Below, one piece after another: positions 1 to 7,397 of a stretch of DNA of 19,648 nt. Numbering within the stretch: position 1 is the stretch's first letter; every line of letters starts with the position of its first letter. The stretch comes from CAYTNY01 sp964439215. GTDB lineage: Bacteria; Oederibacteriota; PGYV01; CAYTNY01. Where the stretch lies: assembly GCA_964439215.1 (NCBI GenBank), contig CAYTNY010000039.1:1-19648 (forward strand), given 5' to 3'. A program made the position numbers and the translations under genes. The notes under the pieces are model-generated. The model was given only the letters and a program-made list of their open reading frames with translations, searched no databases and was not told the DNA's origin.

Positions 1-2
1 CA

Positions 3-22
3 CCCCCTTTTTCAAAAGGGGG
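3..22. repeat. REP-like palindromic hairpin
   Basis: CCCCCTTTT at 3-11 and AAAAGGGGG at 14-22 are perfect reverse complements around a two-base centre. In practice this is an 8-bp stem with a TTCA loop. The bases just after it (GCAGGGGGATTTT) look like a further element arm. Hairpins of this C-run/T-run/A-run/G-run type are common dispersed intergenic repeats in many bacteria. A RAYT transposase, the enzyme class tied to such repeats, lies 2 kb downstream. Its role as a REP element is inferred. Confidence 0.45.
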
Positions 23-42
23 CAGGGGGATTTTATAGAAGC

Positions 43-82
43 GTTAAGCAGCGGCCGGATACTTTGCAATATAAGTTAACGC
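43..82 (+). repeat. Diverged direct repeat, copy 1
   Basis: The 13-base GTTAAGCAGCGGC at 43-55 recurs exactly at 329-341. The ungapped 40-base segments that start there (43-82 and 329-368) share about 30 of 40 positions by hand count, including a common ATATAAG core. Similarity fades into gapped matches further right. This suggests two old copies of the same dispersed element about 286 bases apart. Confidence 0.4.
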
Positions 83-256
83 AACAACAAAGCAGGGATG
101 GCATTCTTCTTCGCCAAGGCTGCGGAGGACAGGGCACGGGCCCTCCCCTGCGAAAACATTATTGTAACACTCCGTATGAATATCTGAGCATATGTCTTTA
201 AATCCGGGAAGAGTTTATATGCCTTGAAAAGTTCGGTTTTTTTTTGTGTTGTTTTT

Positions 257-329
257 CCCTCTCCCTCTATGGGAGAGGATAGAGTATGTTACAGACGGTA
301 TTATGTCTGTTACATACTCTTGGAGAGGG
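257..329. repeat. Long two-tier inverted repeat
   Basis: Inner arms AGAGTATGTTACAGAC (281-296) and GTCTGTTACATACTCT (305-320) pair at 15 of 16 positions around an 8-base loop. Outer arms CCCTCTCC (257-264) and GGAGAGGG (322-329) are also perfect complements. The left side can instead fold locally: CTCTCCC (259-265) with GGGAGAG (271-277), loop TCTAT. Two mutually exclusive folds are therefore possible. It could be a mobile-element end, a REP/MITE-like unit or a structured RNA. There is no T-run right after the right arm, so a simple terminator is less likely. Confidence 0.6.
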
Positions 330-368
330 TTAAGCAGCGGCAGTACACTATATGATATAAGCTGACGA
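329..368 (+). repeat. Diverged direct repeat, copy 2
   Basis: This is the second copy of the element at 43-82. It begins with the identical 13-mer, and about three quarters of the next 40 positions match without gaps. It abuts the right outer arm of the inverted repeat that ends at 329, so the hairpin may be part of the same element or may mark its boundary. Confidence 0.4.
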
Positions 369-595
369 TTAAACAGGAGCTGCGGGCAAGGAACAGCTCG
401 ACAGAAGAGGGCGGCGCCCTGCGGAAAGCATAAACAGCGGTGTGAATTAAGTGTTCTGATATGCGCGAAAAAAAAACCTTCGATTCTATCAAGTGTTGCA
501 ATAAAACCTGCAATCTATAGAAACTCCGGTCTTCCTCACAAATTGTTGCATTTTAACGTATAGTAATGTATATTAATTTATATAGGGAGAAAAAA

Positions 596-895
596 ATGAA
601 AAATTTTAAGAAAATAAACCAAATAATTAATTTGCACAGAGATGAACTGAAATCCAGATTTAAAGTTAAAAGAATTGGTGTGTTTGGTTCATATGCCCGG
701 GGCGAGCAGGATGAAAAAAGTGATATAGATATTCTGGTTGAGTTTTATGGGGGCGGAATAGGATATTTTGAATTTTGCGACCTTGAAGACTATTTGAAAA
801 AACTGCTGAAGGTGAAAAAGATAGATCTTGTGACAAGAGGCGCTCTGAAACCCGCAATAGGCAAATGTATACTCAGCGAGGTAAGGTACGTATGA
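596..895 (+). CDS. mntA: MntA-like nucleotidyltransferase antitoxin (MNT domain)
   Basis: A 99-residue minimal nucleotidyltransferase. The fold signature GSYARGEQDEKSDIDILVEF is clear: the GS motif, about ten residues, then D-x-D (SDIDIL), the metal-binding acidic pair of the pol-beta-like family. Short MNT proteins of this type act as antitoxins of HEPN toxins. In characterised pairs MntA inactivates the HepT RNase by adenylylating the tyrosine of its R-x4-6-H-x-Y motif. The ATG at 596 is preferred over the in-frame ATG at 566, because GGGAG lies at 585-589 with a 6-base spacer. Its TGA stop overlaps the ATG of the next gene (ATGA at 892-895), the usual mntA-hepT coupling. Family assignment is firm. 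Antitoxin activity is inferred, and the partner toxin is broken. Confidence 0.88.
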   Translation: MKNFKKINQIINLHRDELKSRFKVKRIGVFGSYARGEQDEKSDIDILVEFYGGGIGYFEFCDLEDYLKKLLKVKKIDLVTRGALKPAIGKCILSEVRYV

Positions 896-1232
896 GAAAG
901 AAGCGGGTGTATTCCGATTATATTGATGATATCAATACCGCGGTTAATGATACTGCTTCATTTACGAAAGGCATGACAATGAAAGAATTTATGAAAGACA
1001 GAAAAACCGTCAATGCGGTAGTGCGCAGTCTGGAAATACTGGGGGAAGCAGCCAGAAATCTTCCGGATGAAATAAAAACAAAAAATCCCGATATTCCGTG
1101 GAATAAGATTATAGGCTTAAGAAACAGGATCGCAATGAGTATTTCAATATAGGTCTTAATATTGTATGGAAAATAGTTAAAGAAGAATTGCCGGGATTAA
1201 AACAATACCTAAAAAAACTTTCTGCGAAATAG
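892..1232 (+). pseudogene. hepT: HepT-like HEPN toxin, frameshifted at the active site
   Basis: The frame opened by the ATG at 892 gives a typical HepT/DUF86 N-terminal part (SLEILGEAARNLPDEIK, then IPWNKIIGLRNRIA). It then ends at a stop near 1150 (SISI-stop). Moving to the neighbouring frame after 1134 restores the expected family tail, EYFNIGLNIVWKIVKEELPG...KKLSAK, with a TAG at 1230-1232. Adding one C between 1134 and 1135 would give RNRIAHEYF, the R-x4-H-x-Y catalytic motif of HEPN RNases. So an apparent 1-base deletion removes the catalytic His codon and the frame. The intact protein would be about 113 residues. The product is probably inactive, unless the shift is a sequencing error. 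A full, uncorrupted tail suggests a recent event. Confidence 0.85.
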
Positions 1233-1983
1233 CTTCTCTGCGTAGTTGGACTTGCCGCAGTTATGTCGGATTTTTGAGCAATTAGAAAAAACCTAAGTGT
1301 CAGGTCTTCAACCTTCGCTTCGATTACGTCAAGATTTTTTCGCACTTTCGCAGAGGCCTCCAAATGTATTACGCGGCCAATCTCTTTGATGTTTTTAACA
1401 GATCCATGTTCATATAACGTTTCATACCCCACTTAGTCCCTGAGACGTACCTGAGCCGGGCGCATACAAGCATCAGGGCTGAATTGCCGTCAGGAAACAC
1501 ACCCACTGAGCTTATCCCCGAAAACTGTACCGCTTGAAATTAGAAAAATGACGGTTTGTTCAACGACAATTAAGATTTCCCACCCCCGCCGGTAGGAAGT
1601 GAAAAGCCCGCACACAGCATAATAAAAAACTTCTCATTATTTATTCCGAAAAAAATTAATCTGTCCAAAAAATGATGTGCAATGCCGTTTTTTTAAGGTT
1701 GGGGCGATGGCAGAAAATCTTGATGTTATAGAAACGGCAAAAAGAGCGGATATGCTGCTTATTTTCGGCCGGAGGAAGTGTTAGGGGAATCTATGTCTTT
1801 GAAATACTGACACAAATAATAACAGGAAGTAAAAAGTATTTGGAATGATATTGCGCCGTTTTTATCCTAAAGTCTCATGTCAAACATCGTACACACGGAG
1901 TTTTTATGTCTCAAGTCAAACCCTGTCACTATTTTAAAAAACAATAGAAAATAAAGGCAAAAAAAAGAATTTAAAGATTTTTA
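1233..1983. other. Intergenic stretch without a convincing gene
   Basis: No protein with a recognisable domain was found. A minus-strand frame (about 1109-1432) overlaps the hepT tail and resembles nothing I know. A tiny plus-strand frame at 1707-1784 (MAENLDVIETAKRADMLLIF..., 25 residues) has a G-rich stretch just before it and could be a gene remnant, but there is no support beyond that. The right end, from about 1860, carries two copies of a GTCTCA-GTCAAAC element followed by AT-rich DNA leading to the promoter of the transposase gene. The low coding content beside a broken toxin gene fits a decaying, repeat-prone zone. Confidence 0.45.
1872..1929 (+). promoter_or_regulatory. Two tandem copies of an upstream element (GTCTCAnGTCAAAC)
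   Basis: Copy A, GTCTCATGTCAAAC, is at 1872-1885. Copy B, GTCTCAAGTCAAAC, is at 1908-1921 and is followed by CCTGTCAC. The copies start 36 bases apart. Copy B with its flanks (TTTTATGTCTCAAGTC... then TTTTAAAAAA) strongly resembles the element at 12445-12480, upstream of the giant SpvB-like gene. The end of copy B lies about 60 bases before the -35 hexamer of the transposase promoter. It may be an activator or repressor site, or a dispersed repeat. The repetition is seen directly; the function is inferred. Confidence 0.55.
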
Positions 1984-2011
1984 TTGACTGTATGCCCCGC
2001 AAAGGTATAAA
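1984..2011 (+). promoter_or_regulatory. Sigma-70-type promoter for the RAYT/T2SS cluster
   Basis: TTGACT (1984-1989), a 16-base spacer, then TATAAA (2006-2011): five of six consensus bases at each hexamer. It lies 36 bases before the ATG at 2048. With only 14 bases between the transposase and gspF, it may also drive the downstream secretion genes. Confidence 0.65.
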
Positions 2012-2047
2012 TTAAATATATAAATAATGGAGAGCGGAGGGGAAAAA

Positions 2048-3022
2048 ATGACTCGTCCAACAAGGATCCAGTTTTCGGGTGCTTTGTATCATATTGTATT
2101 GTGGGGCAATGAAAACAGGAAGATTTGCAGAAGCAACTCTGATTTTAAAGCGTTTAAAGAAATATTGGGCTGTGCCGGGGAAAAATATAAAATGAAAATA
2201 TATGCCTATGTTTTAATGCCCAACCATTACCATCTGCTTGTTATGACGCAAAAAGCAAATCTCGCGAAAATTATGCACTATATCAACACCTGTTATACTC
2301 GTTATTTCAACCGGCGATACAGACGTATAGGGCATTTGTTCAGAAGCAGGTTTCAAAGTTATGTTCTTGAAAAACAGAGCTGTCTGCTGAAATACAGCAG
2401 ATATATACATTTAAATCCGGTGAGGGCGGGCCTTGCGGCCGGAGCGCATACGTATAACTGGAGCGGATACAAGGAATATGCGGGCGGTATTCCGGCGCAA
2501 ATCTGCGACACAAAGGAAATCCTGGGTTTTTTTGCGGACAACGGGGACAATCCCGCGGAAATGTACAGAGCATATCTGCAGAAAGGGATGCAGCTGGATC
2601 ATAAAAAAGAACAAAAAGAAATATACAGTGATTATGTGATAGGGTCCGATGAATTCAAGAAGATGGTTTTTAAATGCTATGGAAAAAACAATAAAAAGCA
2701 TACACAGGCGGGTGCGCGGATAAAAGAGCTTGATTGTAAAAAGGTAATAAGGTTTACGGCGGAAAAATTTAAAATGCCTGAAAATGAACTCAGATTAAAA
2801 AAAGGGAAGTGGAATCCCGGCAAGAAAATAGCCATTTATATATTGTGGAAAAAGACTGATATGAAAGCGAATGAAATATCAAAACTATTTGGCGGTATGC
2901 ATTACAGTAATGTCAGCAAGAGAGCAAAGGACGTTGAACAAGAATACAGAAAGAACGGCAGGATTAAAAAAATCATTGATGCGGTTGTCCGTGAATCTTT
3001 GTCAGCGCAGAAGTCGGCTTAA
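2048..3022 (+). CDS. REP-associated tyrosine transposase (RAYT, Y1/HUH) with DnaA-like tail
   Basis: A 324-residue single-strand HUH nuclease of the IS200-like Y1 transposase superfamily. The N-terminus (RIQFSGALYHIVLWGNENRK) and the block AYVLMPNHYHLLVM carry the metal-binding H-x-H (His60, His62). The block KYSRYIHLNPVRAGL holds the likely nucleophilic tyrosine (Tyr119, or less likely Tyr116). Residues about 231-310 (GKKIAIYILWKKTD, ISKLFGGMHYSNVSKRAKDVE) resemble DnaA domain IV, the helix-turn-helix that binds DnaA boxes. That tail is known in a RAYT subgroup and may supply DNA recognition. The ATG at 2048 follows GGAGG (2036-2040) at 7 bases; the upstream in-frame ATG at 2027 has no such site. 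RAYTs are usually single-copy, domesticated enzymes that act on REP hairpins. Here the gene sits directly upstream of gspF in the same orientation. Confidence 0.88.
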   Translation: MTRPTRIQFSGALYHIVLWGNENRKICRSNSDFKAFKEILGCAGEKYKMKIYAYVLMPNHYHLLVMTQKANLAKIMHYINTCYTRYFNRRYRRIGHLFRSRFQSYVLEKQSCLLKYSRYIHLNPVRAGLAAGAHTYNWSGYKEYAGGIPAQICDTKEILGFFADNGDNPAEMYRAYLQKGMQLDHKKEQKEIYSDYVIGSDEFKKMVFKCYGKNNKKHTQAGARIKELDCKKVIRFTAEKFKMPENELRLKKGKWNPGKKIAIYILWKKTDMKANEISKLFGGMHYSNVSKRAKDVEQEYRKNGRIKKIIDAVVRESLSAQKSA

Positions 3023-3036
3023 AAGCGGAGGTTTAT

Positions 3037-4236
3037 ATGCCGGTTTATATTTACAGAGGTATTTTGGATACAGGTGAAGAGATAAAAGGGGAGATTGCGG
3101 CGGAAAACCCGGATGCCGCCCGTAATGAGCTTGCGGAAAAAGGGATGTTTGTAAAAAAAACGGCTATAAAACAAAAAAAGACCTTTTTTTTCGGTGCGGG
3201 CAGAGTAGGTGCTGAGGAAATACTCTTTTTTGCAAAAGAACTGGCAGCGCTTATAAAGGCGGGGCTGACCGTGCCGGAGGCGGTATCATTGACCTGCAGG
3301 CGGCCGGGAAGCAGGACTATGGAGCACATACTAAAGCGTGTAAACACGGATATCCGGAAAGGGGTGCATTTATCAGCCGCCTGCGCCGCGCATACGAATG
3401 TTTTTGACAGTCTTTTTATTTCAGCGCTGAAGACCGGTGAAATGACGGGATGCCTTGCGGCGCCGCTTGAAAAATACGCTGTCTTTCTGGAGAAAAAAAC
3501 AGCGCTCGCGAAGAAAGTCAGTCAGGCTGCGGCGTATCCGATTTTTCTGCTGATTATAATGGCACTGATAATTACGGTCCTGTTTTCCTATGTTATGCCG
3601 CGTTTTGCGGTTCTTTATGCCGGTTTTGACGCTGAACTGCCGGGTTTTACGGGTTTTTTGTTTCATATTGCGGATAATTTTTTTGTATACGCAGGGAGTG
3701 CTGCCGTGTTTTTTATTGTAATGTCTGTTGTTGGAGTGAAAATAAAAGATAAAAAATTCTTCAGAGAGTTTTTTGACCGTTTGAAAATAAACAATCCGCT
3801 GACAGGGCAGACCGCTGTTTTTCTTGAGTATGAACGCACCGCAAGAACAATGGCAATGCTGCTGTCAGGAGGAACGCCTCTTGTTGACGCTATGGAGGCG
3901 GCGAAGGATTCTGTTAAAAACAGTATATTTGCACAGCGCCTGGATAGAGTTATAACAAGAGTAAAAGGCGGAGATCAGTTTTCGGAAGCCGCGCGGTCCG
4001 AAAAACTTTTTTCTGAAACAGCGGCAGGACTTTTGAACACAGGGGAAGCGTCGGGCAGCCTTGAAAATATGCTGTCGGAAACAGCCGCTTACTATGAAAG
4101 GCGTATAGATTACAGGATGTCGCGTATAATGTCGCTTGTTGAACCTGCAATGATACTTGCGGCGGGTGTTCTTGTGGGCGCGGTGGTTGTTATGATGTAT
4201 CTGCCTGTTTTCAAAATAGCGGAGATTATACGATGA
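3037..4236 (+). CDS. gspF: Type II secretion platform protein GspF (PilC family)
   Basis: A 399-residue polytopic inner-membrane platform protein, the usual length. It links the cytoplasmic ATPase to the growing pseudopilus. The opening MPVYIYRGILDTGEEIKGEI and the following AAENPDAARNELAEKGMFVK are the classic GspF N-terminus. Two T2SSF domains follow (about 65-190 and 265-390), each with an ALIKAGL / AMLLSGGTPLVDAME-type motif. Hydrophobic segments lie near residues 168-195, 208-232 and 371-393. GGAGG at 3027-3031 sits 5 bases before the ATG. The gene begins 14 bases after the transposase stop, and its TGA overlaps the ATG of gspE (ATGA), so it is translationally coupled. Confidence 0.95.
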   Translation: MPVYIYRGILDTGEEIKGEIAAENPDAARNELAEKGMFVKKTAIKQKKTFFFGAGRVGAEEILFFAKELAALIKAGLTVPEAVSLTCRRPGSRTMEHILKRVNTDIRKGVHLSAACAAHTNVFDSLFISALKTGEMTGCLAAPLEKYAVFLEKKTALAKKVSQAAAYPIFLLIIMALIITVLFSYVMPRFAVLYAGFDAELPGFTGFLFHIADNFFVYAGSAAVFFIVMSVVGVKIKDKKFFREFFDRLKINNPLTGQTAVFLEYERTARTMAMLLSGGTPLVDAMEAAKDSVKNSIFAQRLDRVITRVKGGDQFSEAARSEKLFSETAAGLLNTGEASGSLENMLSETAAYYERRIDYRMSRIMSLVEPAMILAAGVLVGAVVVMMYLPVFKIAEIIR

Positions 4237-5945
4237 AAAAAGAACTGTTTAAAAGAAAAAAAATAGGAGAGATAATGGTTTCGCTCGGATTTGTAACGTC
4301 CGGGCAGGTGGAAGCAGAGCTTAAAACAGCTGAATGCAGAATAGGCGAGTGGCTTGTAAAACGCGGAATTATATCGGAAGAACAGCTGGCAATGGCGCTT
4401 GCGGAGCAGTTTGAATTTGAATATGCGGATCTGAAAGGATATGTGATTGGGGAAGAGATGTTTGAAATTATGCCTGCATCCGATGTTTTTCGTATGGGAA
4501 TAGTGCCTTATGGTCTGGATGGGGAAGTGCTGCGGGTGGTTATAGGAGATCCTGTTGACATAACGCTTGCGGATCAGATTGAACGCATATCCGGAAAGAA
4601 AACAGAGTTTTTGCTGTCGACAAAAGCTTTTATAGAATCGGCGCAGGAAAGGAGCGGTGCGGCCGCTGTATTTCTGAAAGATGTTTCCGAACATTACAGG
4701 AATATACAACAGGACAGCGCCGGACAGAGCGCAGACGGAACCGTATCACTGAAGGAGCTGGCAGGCGAGGCGAATTCGGTGACACGGCTGATTAATACAA
4801 TTGTGCTTGCGGCTATGCAAAAGCGGGCCAGTGATGTGCATCTTGAATCATATGAATCAGGAGTAAGAATAAGATACAGGATAGACGGCGTGCTTTGCCC
4901 CGCCACAGGCGCGCTTGACCCCGCTCATCACAGAGCGCTTGTGACGAGGATAAAGGTTATGGCAAAACTTGACATAGCTGAAACAAGAGTCCCGCAGGAC
5001 GGGCATTTCAAACTTGCGGTAAATGAAGGGGAGACTGATTTCAGGGTATCGGTTCTTCCCGCTATTTACGGTGAAGATGTTGTAATAAGAATTCTGGATA
5101 AATCTTCGATTATGCGTGATGTGAAAGGGTTAAGCATTGACGGACTCGGATTTGGCGCGGATATCTCGAAAAAAATAAGACGCAGTATAAATGAACCGTA
5201 TGGAATGATCCTGATTACGGGCCCTACGGGAAGCGGAAAAACAACAACGCTTTATGCGGCGCTGAGCGAGCTTAATTCGTCAGAGGAAAAGATAGTAACA
5301 ATTGAGGATCCTGTGGAATACCGTATACCGGGTATAGTACAGGTAGCGGTAAATGAAAAAAAGAATCTTACGTTTGCCAGAGGTTTAAGATCGATGCTGA
5401 GGCACGATCCGGATAAGATAGTTGTGGGGGAAATAAGGGATACAGAAACCGCACAGATAGCTGTACAATCGGCGCTTACCGGTCATCTGGTTTTTTCCAC
5501 GGTTCACGCAAATAACGCCTGTGATGTAATTGGCAGGTTCAGCCATATGGGTATTAATATATACAGTTTTATTTCAGCGCTGAATTGTGTTGTGGCGCAG
5601 CGTCTTATCCGTCTTATCTGTGAAAAGTGCAGAGCAGCGGCTCCTGCCGGCGCCGCGGACAGGATCGGGCCGGATGACGGAGAATATAAAAACATAAAAT
5701 GGTTTGAAGGCAAAGGCTGCGCCGAGTGCGGCGGTACGGGGTATAAAGGAAGGGCCGCAATAGGAGAATATCTTTTTATAAGCCCTGAAATACGGCGCAT
5801 TATTATGGAAAAAAGGCCGTCCGATGAACTTCTGGAGGCCGCGGTTAACGGAGGAATGACAACGCTCAGAAAAGCCGCAATAAAAATAGGTGCGCTTGGG
5901 CTTACTACGATTTCGGAGATAAACCGTGTTACGTTTGCGGAATAA
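4233..5945 (+). CDS. gspE: Type II secretion assembly ATPase GspE (PilB/MshE-like)
   Basis: A 570-residue hexameric ATPase that powers pseudopilus assembly from the cytoplasm. The N-terminal MshEN region shows two tandem motifs, KIGEIMVSLGFVTSGQVEAE and RIGEWLVKRGIISEEQLAMA, of the kind that binds cyclic di-GMP in MshE. The catalytic core has Walker A GPTGSGKT (330-337), IEDPVEY (Asp box), Walker B KIVVGEIRD (Glu400) and the His box STVHANN. A tetracysteine zinc site follows (CEKC 463-466, CAECG 496-499), as in full-length GspE. All key residues are present, so it should be active. The gene overlaps gspF at its start and the PilM-like gene by 20 bases at its end. Cyclic di-GMP control is inferred. 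Confidence 0.95.
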   Translation: MKKELFKRKKIGEIMVSLGFVTSGQVEAELKTAECRIGEWLVKRGIISEEQLAMALAEQFEFEYADLKGYVIGEEMFEIMPASDVFRMGIVPYGLDGEVLRVVIGDPVDITLADQIERISGKKTEFLLSTKAFIESAQERSGAAAVFLKDVSEHYRNIQQDSAGQSADGTVSLKELAGEANSVTRLINTIVLAAMQKRASDVHLESYESGVRIRYRIDGVLCPATGALDPAHHRALVTRIKVMAKLDIAETRVPQDGHFKLAVNEGETDFRVSVLPAIYGEDVVIRILDKSSIMRDVKGLSIDGLGFGADISKKIRRSINEPYGMILITGPTGSGKTTTLYAALSELNSSEEKIVTIEDPVEYRIPGIVQVAVNEKKNLTFARGLRSMLRHDPDKIVVGEIRDTETAQIAVQSALTGHLVFSTVHANNACDVIGRFSHMGINIYSFISALNCVVAQRLIRLICEKCRAAAPAGAADRIGPDDGEYKNIKWFEGKGCAECGGTGYKGRAAIGEYLFISPEIRRIIMEKRPSDELLEAAVNGGMTTLRKAAIKIGALGLTTISEINRVTFAE

Positions 5946-6858
5946 AAAAACAGCTGCGGGAAAACAGGATGCCGCACGGAGCGGGTACAAAGGATTGTGC
6001 ATAGGGATAGAAATCGGCGGATCATTTATAAAATACGCCGCGGTGCGGGAGTATATGGAGCGGTACAGACTGGCTGCCTGCGGAATGCGGGAAATCTCCG
6101 GAGACGGGGAAGCGGCTGCCGGATGTTTGCGGGAAATACTGCGGCCTTATGCGGACGAATACGCGGTTATACAGGCTGCACTGCCCGGGCCGGATGTAAA
6201 AACTATTTTTTTTGATGTTTCCGGCAGGGGGCGGGGCGCCGTAAGAAAAAATGATTTTCTTGAATGGCGGTTTCATAAAATATACGGGGGCCGGGAAAAA
6301 CTTGAATGCAGAGCGCAGCAGATTGCGGAAAAAAACGGTATGGTGCGTGTTATGGCCGCGGCAGCGGAAAGAAGACTGACGGACAGCGTGAAAAACATTT
6401 TTATTAAAGCCGGCGCCGCGCCCGCTGTCATTGATTCCGGCGTTAACTTTTGTTTTAACGCGTTTTATGAAGATATAAACCGCAGCCCCGGCGCCTTGAT
6501 TGTTATTGAACAGGAATACAGGGGTTTAATTATATGGGACGAAAACAGGACGCCTTTTTATATAAATTCGTGGCGCAGCAGACATCCTGGAGAAAATACG
6601 GAAAAAAACATTTTAGAGGCTGCGGCAGATGCCGAAAGAATAATCAGGAACTGTGTTTCTGAGCCTGATATGCCTGCTCCGGAAAAGATTTATTTTTGCG
6701 GAAGTGACTTTGCGGCGGATGCGGGTAAGGAGATTTTGAACCGCAGGATAGAAGGTGGCGTCATAAATCTGCGTATAACAGACCGGATTGAGCCGGAAGC
6801 CGGTGTAAATACGCGGGATATAGGGGCGGCTGTTTTATGTGCCGCGGTTAAAAGATGA
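5926..6858 (+). CDS. PilM/GspL-like actin-fold inner-membrane assembly protein
   Basis: About 310 residues. The segment GIEIGGSFIKYAAV (27-40) matches the first phosphate-binding strand pair of the actin/Hsp70-like fold found in PilM and in the cytoplasmic domain of GspL. The rest is diverged and has no membrane segment. Its position directly before PilN-, PilO- and PilP-like genes matches the pilMNOP order. It probably acts as the cytoplasmic ring protein between the ATPase and the inner-membrane proteins. The start is a GTG (5926) inside the end of gspE, supported by GGAG at 5915-5918 with a 7-base spacer. The stop overlaps the next ATG. The cytoplasmic part of GspL is therefore encoded apart from its membrane/periplasmic part, as in type IV pili. 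The fold assignment rests on the N-terminal motif and gene order. Confidence 0.7.
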   Translation: MLRLRNKKTAAGKQDAARSGYKGLCIGIEIGGSFIKYAAVREYMERYRLAACGMREISGDGEAAAGCLREILRPYADEYAVIQAALPGPDVKTIFFDVSGRGRGAVRKNDFLEWRFHKIYGGREKLECRAQQIAEKNGMVRVMAAAAERRLTDSVKNIFIKAGAAPAVIDSGVNFCFNAFYEDINRSPGALIVIEQEYRGLIIWDENRTPFYINSWRSRHPGENTEKNILEAAADAERIIRNCVSEPDMPAPEKIYFCGSDFAADAGKEILNRRIEGGVINLRITDRIEPEAGVNTRDIGAAVLCAAVKR

Positions 6859-7397
6859 GATTAAATATAAATTTTACCGGGCATACTGACAGGCTTGCCG
6901 CTGTTATTGCCGTGAGCGGATATGTTTTAACGGCTGTGTTGATTGTTGTTATGTTTTTTGTGGTTTTTGGAGCCCGTGAAATAAAAAAAAGGATACCGGA
7001 GTCTGAAAAAAAACTTGCTGCTTTAAAACAGCAGGGAACCGGCGGTGCGTTTTCTTTTAAAACACCGGCGCCGGAGGAAATAGAAGCATTGGCAGGGAGG
7101 GCCGCGGTTTTAAACCGGATGCAGATCGGCGGGGGAGCCGGAGTATCAAAGATCCTGCATAAAATTGAACGGATGCTGCCGGGACGCACCGCGATAGAAT
7201 CGTTCAGGTACGGGCTGAAAAATAATGAAATTGAGCTTCAGGCGGAATCAGAAAACATAGAAGAACTTGCCGGATTTCTTGCGGCGCTTGAGAAGGATGA
7301 TTTTTTCAGTGATGTCAAACTCAGGAACCAGATGTGGAAAGAAGAAAAGGGCGGAGCCAAAGCGGTGTTTACGGTAAGTATGAAGGAGCGAAAATGA
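6855..7397 (+). CDS. PilN-like (GspL C-terminal type) inner-membrane protein
   Basis: A 180-residue protein with a short cytoplasmic start (MRLNINFTGHTDR), one transmembrane helix (about 15-37, AVIAVSGYVLTAVLIVVMFF) and a charged, coiled-coil-prone stretch. The periplasmic ferredoxin-like domain is typical of PilN: SKILHKIERMLPGRTAIESF, then NNEIELQAESENIEELAGFL, then FFSDVKL. It should bind the PilM-like protein through its N-terminal tail and pair with the next gene product. ATGA overlaps with both neighbours show translational coupling. Confidence 0.78.
   Translation: MRLNINFTGHTDRLAAVIAVSGYVLTAVLIVVMFFVVFGAREIKKRIPESEKKLAALKQQGTGGAFSFKTPAPEEIEALAGRAAVLNRMQIGGGAGVSKILHKIERMLPGRTAIESFRYGLKNNEIELQAESENIEELAGFLAALEKDDFFSDVKLRNQMWKEEKGGAKAVFTVSMKERK

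Larger units (their letters stand above)
1..595. other. Repeat-rich intergenic region without a convincing gene
   Basis: No open frame here looks like a real protein. The only longer frame, on the minus strand around 310-513, spans repeat and hairpin DNA and has no recognisable domain. The stretch holds a short G/C-capped hairpin at its left edge, a long inverted repeat near 257-329 and two diverged direct repeats near 43 and 329, each listed separately. This is the texture of a decayed mobile-element or REP-type zone, which is an inference. I saw no clear promoter hexamer pair for mntA in the AT-rich 60 bases before it. Confidence 0.5.

Noticed and set aside
1..480. Possible CRISPR array in the repeat-rich left end
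   Set aside because: Repeats are only two, diverged and irregularly spaced, and no cas gene is present.
1109..1432. Minus-strand frame of 107 codons
   Set aside because: It overlaps the clear HepT tail on the other strand, has no recognisable domain and no convincing ribosome site. At most its first 60 codons could be a remnant.
4110..4709. Minus-strand frame of 199 codons across gspF/gspE
   Set aside because: It lies wholly inside two well-identified genes on the plus strand; its sequence is rich in His, Phe and Arg, typical of antisense shadows.
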